Shown: positions 57,360-64,000 of the stretch, piece after piece
How the letters are laid out: the number at the start of each line of letters is the position of its first letter
Numbering within the stretch: the stretch's first letter is position 1
Assembly: GCA_015680685.1 (NCBI GenBank)
Contig: MNCI01004224.1
Location: 69,716 to 133,715, forward strand
Reading direction: 5' to 3'
Origin: Gnetum montanum
Lineage: Eukaryota > Streptophyta > Gnetopsida > Gnetales > Gnetaceae
Length of the DNA stretch: 64,000 bases
Notes under the pieces: model-generated
Told to the model about the DNA's origin: nothing
Database searches by the model: none
What the model saw: the letters and a program-made list of their open reading frames with translations, nothing else
Translations under genes and position numbers: made by a program

Positions 57360-59760
57360 AATATGACTGGCTAAAAATCTTATGTCATTAGGGTTGTGCT
57401 TTTTTTACCATATGCTATTTTGCCCTTAGACATGCTACATGATATGATTTTGTAGAGTTGTCTTGTAATCATCTTTTTCAATTCTTAGGTAAAGATATTG
57501 TAGAGTTTTCAGCAAAAGAATTAGTGTTTATTTGTGGAGATTTTAATGTAAAGATAGGTTCACATGAAACAAAATATATTTTGTGGTAACATAATGTTAG
57601 TATTTTAGACATTGTTAAAGATCATGGCTAGACACAACATTCTGCAAATGGAATTATTAATAAGATGAGTCAACAACAATTAGAATGAACAAAAAAAAAT
57701 TCTTATTTGCAATGGGTTTGCTAGATTTTCTAAATCTTCATCATTTACTTTCATAATACCTCAAGGTAGCCCTTTAATTAATTTTATTTTATATTTGTAT
57801 GAAGATATTGAATTTATTAAGAAGTTGGAAGTTGGAGAAGATTCAATGGAGTCTTACCATTATCATGTAGATTTGTTGTTGCAAATTCTAATTCTTTCTT
57901 AGACAATTAAAAATAACAAGGAAAACATTTCATTACAAAGTCACCTTAGAAGTTAAGGAAAAATATATGGATGCAACACATAACAGATGAACTCTTGAAA
58001 GACAACTTAAGGAGCTTGAAAAAAATTTTCTTATAACTACATAAGTTATGCATTCACAACAACAAGGTGTCCAAAAGACTTGATTTGATAAGGATGGCAT
58101 GCAAGCTAGATAGAATATTAAAAATGCAAATAAGTGTTACAAATAAAATTTAGTTAAGGCATATAAATGCTTGATTTGAATCAAGAAAAGTAAATTTATT
58201 AGGAAGTATTAGGAATATTTTTCTTACACCATTAAAAAATAACCTAAATAGTTTTGACAATGTTTTCATCATAAAGCATCTTCATCATTTAATTTTTCTT
58301 TTCAGCTCATTTTACAATAAATGATTTACAAGAGAAGATGATAATTCTACTATTATTGTATAGCAAACACCTCTCCAATGTACTCTTGAGGAAGTCATAG
58401 AGGGTATTAAAATGCTATCATCCGACAAAGCTATAGACTTATATAGTTTATATGCAATATTTGTAAAGTGGGTAGGACATGCTATTCATAGAGAAATTTG
58501 ACATAGATTAAATTCAACAATGGATTAAGGATTAGATCAACATTAAAAAAATTTTAAAGCTATCTTGTTATATAAAAAAGGAAAAAATAATTTGAACAAT
58601 TATCAAATGATTGTTATGAGTAATATTTTGGCTAAATTACTGGGCACTCTACTAGAAAAGAGAATCAATTCTTGGACTAAAGTTAACCAAGTTAGGTGAA
58701 GGTATCAAGCAAGTTTTAGACACAATTACTTCACTATTGATTACTTTTTTACTCTTAGACATTGCATGAAATTTGCAAAAATGCCTAATAAAAATTCTTT
58801 TATTTGTTTTATTGATTTTACAAAAGCATATGAATAAGTGGTTCATATAAAACTATGGTTGGACTTGCATAAAATTGGCCTCCCTTAAAATTTGATACAA
58901 CAACTCAAAGATTTTATGAGGTAGTGATTATTGAAATTACAAACAAAAATTTAGACAAAAAATTTCAATTCAATAGCGAAATTGAAGTTAATCAAGGTTG
59001 GCCACTTTCTCCAACTCTCTTTGGTATCGTTATTGATGAAATGAAAAAATGGTTGTGCAACAAGCAAGATAGTCATGGTATCAAAATTAGATCCCAAGTA
59101 GTGAATCCTTTTTAATATGTAGATTATGCTACATTAATCTCCACTACTACAAAAGGTATGCAAAATATGTTGCAAACTTTAGAAACTCATTATCACTCAT
59201 CTAGTCTTTAAGTGAATGTGGATAAAACCAAATTGATGTTCTAGGACATAAAAAATACTTATTATAACTTTCATTTTAGAGGTACGAATGTATAAATAGT
59301 AAATTATTTAAAATATTTAGATCTCATTTATCTAAACAATGACATGTAGTAAAAGTACATCAAAGAAAGAATTGCAAGAGGTTTCAAGGCTCTTTGTACT
59401 TCCAAAAACAAGTACAAGGATTTAAGACTTTGGGCTTGAAAGGTCAAAAAAAAAAATTTCAAAGTATCATCTATCCTATTGTATTGTATGGATGTGTTGT
59501 TTTAGGACTTGGACTCAATTCTAAACTTTCAAAAGATATTGAAAGAGTGAAAAACAAATTTCTTCTTAATGAGTTAAAGGTGAAGATATAAACACCTTAC
59601 TCAATGTTATTATGTGAATGTGATTCATTACCTTTAAAAGTAGAAATGTTGTGTATATTCATTGCATACCTTCATAACCTATATATCTCAAGGCAAGAAA
59701 ATTTTCTAAAGCAGTTCTTGAGAATTTGCAAAACCATCATTGGTATTTTCAAGGGATGTA
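57360..59760 (+). pseudogene. LINE endonuclease and reverse transcriptase relic
   Basis: The endonuclease word LVFICGDFNVKIG lies at about 57528-57566. RT words in order are KMLSSDKAID (about 58410), NNLNNYQMIVMSNILAKLLG and CFIDFTKAYE (58805-58834; motif A with the catalytic Asp), then VNQGWPLSPTLFGIVIDEM (motif B, about 58990-59045). The catalytic motif, expected YADD/FADD, reads YVDY (59117-59128), so the second Asp is lost. Next are LMF-type thumb words (VNVDKTKLM, about 59213), YPIVLYGCVVLGLG (about 59473-59514), IERVKNKFLL (about 59540) and ECDSLPLKVEML (about 59617-59652). The LYGCE-W-G plus IERV plus E-x-x-x-x-PL series is typical of animal-type LINE C-termini. Confidence 0.75.
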
Positions 59761-60001
59761 ATGGTTGAGAAAATGGAATATATCTTAGAAGAATGCATAG
59801 TGATGTCATAAGCATATTCACCAACTAGTCAAGTAAAAGATTTTAACATAGATGTGGTCTAATGTAAAAAGCAAGAGAAAATTTTATTTATACCAAATTA
59901 TATCTAATAAACTAGATTTGGAAGCTCACTATCTTTTAACTACTATTCCAATCAAGTATTGGAATGCTAGTTGCAAGCTTTGCTTAAGCTTGTATCATCC
60001 T

Positions 60002-60885
60002 TGATGAGCGATGGAGGTATCCTAACACTATACCGTATAAGTCACGAGTGCTAGTGCATAACCAAATCATAATTTGTGGATGGACTATGTAATTATGCTA
60101 GTAACTGATGTTAAGTTCAAGATCATTGTCTTCCCACTTTGAGTTAGTGAAGTTTGAGTGTATGGATTAACATAATGATTAATGATGTTGTTAAGCTCTA
60201 ATTATTCCTAGTTATAAACATAATGAAAGTTGAGAATAATAATTTAAATCTAAGTAAAGACAGTAATGTAAATCTATTTTAGCCTATAACAATGAGCATC
60301 TAGTCCTAGTCTACTATACATGGCTTTGACTCATGTAACCGTTACTAGGGCACCAAGCATTATGCTACTGAACGAACCAAACAATAACACTAGTAGGATT
60401 ACCAAACGATTACACTTATCCACTTTAAACCAATCGTACTCATTCTGCTTTACTTAATGAATAAGTAAAATAAGGTACTTTGAAAACATAAAGAGCTACC
60501 TAAGTAAACATTGAAATTAAGCTAAGTAAAATAGTAAAACTAAGTGGATGCTTCAATAATGAGAAGTAATCTTGATTTTTATTTTCAAACATGAACCATG
60601 CCCAAATACACTTCACTCAAATAAATATTGTGTACAACTACTCAACACCACACTATGGACATTCACTCTATAGCTAACTATGAAAACAAACAGCAATAGT
60701 TATGCTAAGGGTTGGAACACAAAGTTATCGATTGTGCATCCAAGTGCTAGTATTTATAGAACTACACAGATCTAGAGACATTGCATCAACAATGATGTAG
60801 GATGGACTACAACATTGTAGCTACAATATCATAGATACAATATCGTAGTTACAATATTGCATGGTTGCAAAAATTGACTTTATTA
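60002..60885 (-). repeat. 3' LTR of element E (884 bp)
   Basis: It begins TGATGAGCGATGG. It has the TTACTAGGGCACCAAGCATTATG-type phrases seen in the other LTRs, a reverse TATA box (TATTTATAG, about 60753) and words on CAATATCGTAG/CTACAATAT (60800-60870). The last base triplet is TTA instead of TCA, then TAGCCCC. Its promoter half is the best match to 2917-3222. Confidence 0.75.
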
Positions 60886-60922
60886 TAGCCCCATGATTAA
60901 CTCAAAACTCATCCTGGAGTTT
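60886..60922 (-). other. Polypurine-tract block of element E
   Basis: On the minus strand it reads CTCCAGGATGAGTTTTGAG, then TTAATCATGGGGCTA, directly before the LTR. It is the same block as in A and B with a few substitutions. Confidence 0.75.
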
Positions 60923-61079
60923 AAAAAAAGTGAGCATAGAGTTACTTACAAAATTGGAGATTAGACTTAACTTGATACAACCAACTATTTACATGACTCT
61001 TGTGAATGATGCATCGGTGGGTTTATAAAATGACATAGTAACATGACAAAACAAAAAAAAAACTTTGGAGTAGCTTGAT

Positions 61080-63851
61080 GTACGCTTATGCTCTCGATGG
61101 TGGAGGCTTTTCCATTAGCTTCTTTCCCTTATCATCAGGCTTCTAGAATTGATATCTGTTAAGGAGTGCTTAAAGTTTCTCCTCTTCTATCCTTGGGTTG
61201 TGTACTATCCATGCTTATTGAGCAATGCTAGAAGGAGCTGGTACATCACATGGGCATGGTAGCTGTGGAAACATTTTGTTGGTCTTTATGTACCAAGTTG
61301 CAAACTACCTCCTTTCTTTCTCAAATGCTCTAGCTACCTTTCTGAGTTCTTGGTAGTCAAACATTCATCTTGCTAGATTTATTGCATCATTTTATCCCTA
61401 GTAGCTTACTTTTACAATTTCAAGTTTGGAGTTTGCTACATGGAGTTTCTATAGGGCATCTTTTCTGTCAGCAAACTCCTTTTCGCACATGATGTACACA
61501 GTAGCTACTTGTTACTCAAGTTCATTTCTAGGCTACCCTGTTGTCAACATGCGTAAGTTAGCATATCAAAGTTTTGCTAACCCCATGTATTCTATGAGGT
61601 TCTCTACCTACAGGTTCTTATTTGTAATTTCAATCTAATGAACATGGGCAAGACTATCTAGGATGGACTACTAGTCAAAAGTTTGACTAGTGATGGAGCT
61701 AATCTTGGCCTTGGCCATTTGGATATATTTCTCATTAATCTATTTATACATACCCACTTGATCCCTGAAATGCTCCTTAAGTCTCTCATGTTTCTCAGTC
61801 TCATTTTGGCATGCACCTATTTTTATTGCAAACTTTTGACGAATTGCATAGACTTCTTCCATTGACAAGTTTCTATTTTCTTAGGCCAATTGACTTATGT
61901 CTTGGTTGACTCTAATTAGTTGTTCTCGTAGTTGATGAAATCTTTATTCGAGAACATTTTTCTATTTCTTCATGTTAGTCAACCTGGTATTGTCAGAAGC
62001 AAGCTTTTGATTTTCTTCTTCCAATGTTGTGAGGGCTTTGACATGGGCATAGGTTTGTGCTTCTACAACTAAGGCATTCCACCCTACCTTTTCCCTCTCC
62101 ATCTCAACTTTGATGTTGTGGGTAATTATTTACCTCACCTAATCCATTTTGAATTATTCTAATTGGTTAGGAGCTATGAATTATGTAGGGTCTTTTCTTT
62201 TGGCTCTTAGGGATACTAATTCCTCTTATAACCTTTGCACTTGTTTCTCTGCATGTTCTACAATTATCTCGGTCATGATTAAATTTTCTTTGGTGGTAAT
62301 GAGATCAAACTACACTACAATGATAACACTTGGGATATCAAATAAATTTTGCATGACCATGCCCATTTATAGTAGTCTATTTAGCACATCTTCATCTTTT
62401 TCAAGATTCATCAAGGTACCAACTAGCATTTGAGTGTCTCTCACTTCAAAGATATTGACTAGAGGCATAATAGGAACATTGAATGATTTTTTGATATGAT
62501 TTATGATTACCTTTGCAGCTCCCATTGCATCTGGGTGCTACATAACCACAAGTATGGCACCTTTGGTAGTTTCAAGCATGACTTAGAATGATGTAGCATT
62601 CCTTGAGATTCACTGTGTCTAATCTTCCTCTCCTCCTATCTATAATGAGACTTGTCAACATACAAGATCTACCAAAATTTTAGGTCTTATAGAGCTTTTT
62701 CTAACTCTGTAGAGATTGGCACCCTCCCTTGTTCCATAGGTAATTATTTCTACAATCTATTACAAATGGCTCATCGATGGCTTGTAGTCTTATAGTGATG
62801 ATGGTGGGACTTGTTGTTGTTGTTCTATTGATGGCTAACTACTACATTCTACTTTTTGTTGCTAACTGGTAGCTAGAATGTTATTGGTAGAAGTGGAACC
62901 TATAGCTCCCTTAGTGCTTGTTGGCTTTTCTAGTTGATCTTTCATGGGTGGCACTAGTTTGAACATCTCAACATAGGAAGCATTCTTAGCTTTTCTAAGA
63001 ACATCGTTAGTGTAACCCAAAATTCCTACTTATTTACACAGCTTCCTTATGAGGCAAGGGAATGGCAATGTTGGTTTTCCCACCTTCTTCTCCTCAAACC
63101 ACATTTGAATTTCTAGGAAGAGCAAATGGATGATGTTGACGTTGAATTTTGCCAATAGAGTTGCACTTCCTCAAGCCACACAGGTTGAAATTCGATTGAG
63201 CCTTTTGGTTGGGAATAAGTGATATGTCCCAATTTTAAAATAGACCTTTAATTTAGGCAGTCATCTTGTTGTAATCTTTGTCTTTCTTACCATAGGCTCT
63301 TTGCACCACAACTTCTTAGCATTTGTGTCTGATCTTGTGGATATTTCTGCTACATTAGCTCCTTCATTTGTAATATTTAGGGCTTTAGCAATTACCTCTA
63401 CTGAATAAGATATTGACACCCTTTCTATTCTCACTATAGCATCAACTTTCTTATTTTGTCAAAATTGATAAGTTTCTCCCAAATACCATTCATCACTATT
63501 GAACAATGTAGGCCATAAAGATGTTTAAAGCTGCATCCTCACCGCCTCTAGAGAAAATTCCATGAATGGTCCAAAGTTTATGGACATGATAAACATGTCT
63601 AGGATGGCTTGTAGACATTCATTGGATAATGTGAGACATTGCTCCTACTCTGGTGTTAGTGGAACCTCTACTTCTACTTGTGCAGAGTGTTCAGTAGTAG
63701 GAGTTTATTGGTGGATGGTAAAGGATTACACCTCCTACTTTGCATGTTCAACTTGGGTAGTTTGTTCTCTTGTTTGGCCTCTCCCATGGTCTCTTGGTCT
63801 TTTGCCACCTTGTTAAGAAGGTCCTTTAGCTACTAGTCTCTTCAAGGCCAT
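61080..63851 (-). pseudogene. Putative plant transposon protein with long coiled coil, second copy (decayed)
   Basis: The ATG at 63851 follows an acceptor-like TTGTAG. The text MALKRLVAKGPS, stop, QGGKRPRDHGRGQTREQTTQ corresponds to the start of the copy at 45734. The conserved domain end KVGKPTLPFPCLIRKLCK (about 63090-63035) matches RKILSFPCLIRKICRR in the other copy. A Ser/Thr/Gln-rich linker (about 62960-62800) and a long E/K/Q/L-rich, probably coiled-coil region to about 61100 follow. Total length and layout equal the 45734 copy (about 920-950 codons). Stops are frequent, so no full product is expected. Likely membership is PF20167; the role is unknown. Confidence 0.65.
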
Positions 63852-64000
63852 CTACAATCCATAAGAGTTTGGAATTATTACAATGTTCTCATCAATTCAT
63901 ATTAGTTTATTACCTTTTTCATACTCTTAGTTTGATCAAGTTCTTATCTTATTATGATTGCAAAGTTAGAAAAATTTCAAAAAGAAACCCCCAAGTGTTA

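Larger units (their letters stand above)
56380..60001 (+). mobile_element. Decayed LINE with ORF1, endonuclease and reverse transcriptase
   Basis: A continuous plus-strand series of protein words in the right order defines a non-LTR retrotransposon: an ORF1-like part (56420-56990), an AP-endonuclease part (about 57360-57900), the RT (about 58370-59250) and a C-terminal domain (59450-60000). The text runs to the Cys-x2-Cys-like ASCKLCLSLYHP at the end (about 59970-60001), where element E has inserted. The frame is broken by many stops and shifts. The type differs from ordinary plant L1. Confidence 0.75.
60002..64000 (-). mobile_element. Element E: LTR element carrying only the coiled-coil ORF (5' part outside window)
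   Basis: On the minus strand it has an ORF (63851 to about 61080), a short tail, a PPT block and a 3' LTR (60885-60002). No gag, protease, RT or integrase lies between the ORF and the LTR. In related autonomous elements this interval is a 1.5-2 kb non-coding spacer. The 5' LTR and primer site must lie beyond 64000. It inserted into the 3' end of the LINE; the 5 bp next to it are ATCCT (59997-60001). Confidence 0.7.

Overview
This window looks like heterochromatic or intergenic DNA from a large, repeat-rich seed-plant genome. It is AT-rich, shows no intact host gene, and is built almost entirely from decayed transposable elements inserted into one another. A gymnosperm or another giant-genome plant is plausible, but I cannot name the species. 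No protein-coding frame of normal length is open; the recognisable frames are retroelement gag, protease, reverse transcriptase and integrase fragments broken by stops and frameshifts.

Layout. 1-2916 is the 3' end of a plus-strand Athila-like Ty3/gypsy element (A) that cut into an older minus-strand LTR (2917-3222). 3223-9798 is AT-rich and gene-free, with short-word repeats and three small tandem arrays. 9799-26583 is a complete but dead minus-strand Athila-like element (B) with two LTRs, gag-PR-RT-RNaseH-IN and a tRNA-Asp-type primer binding site. Nested in its 3' spacer is a pol-less relative (C, 12594-19386). 26584-33420 holds a SINE head, a plus-strand relic of a non-autonomous element with a coiled-coil ORF, a second Ty3/gypsy lineage with an iMet-type primer site (gag-PR only), and an RTE LINE tail. 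34330-38266 holds an integrase relic and a Tat-like gag-PR unit flanked by a duplication of about 50 bp and carrying a GC-richer insert. 38330-39190 is a GC-richer gene-like island of unknown identity. 42336-55068 is another minus-strand Athila-like element (D); its 3' LTR is interrupted by an assembly gap and by a unit encoding a putative-plant-transposon-protein/coiled-coil ORF. 55069-60001 contains a decayed LINE whose ORF1, endonuclease and RT resemble animal-type LINEs more than the usual plant L1. 60002-64000 is the 3' part of a minus-strand LTR element (E) carrying the same coiled-coil ORF type.

How it works together. Elements A, B, D and E and the relic ending at 29591 share the sequence block leading into the 3' LTR (a CTCGAGGAYGAGTTTT-like motif, a G-rich tract, then TGATGA). 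B, C and D also share the tRNA-Asp-type primer site. Autonomous gag-pol elements, a gag-PR-only element and three copies of the coiled-coil-ORF element therefore look like members of one family group using common cis signals. Each LTR has a private, rapidly changing array of palindromic words just upstream of its TATA box. The main candidates for something undescribed are these word arrays, the coiled-coil ORF elements with an apparent intron ending exactly at the ATG, and the animal-like LINE.
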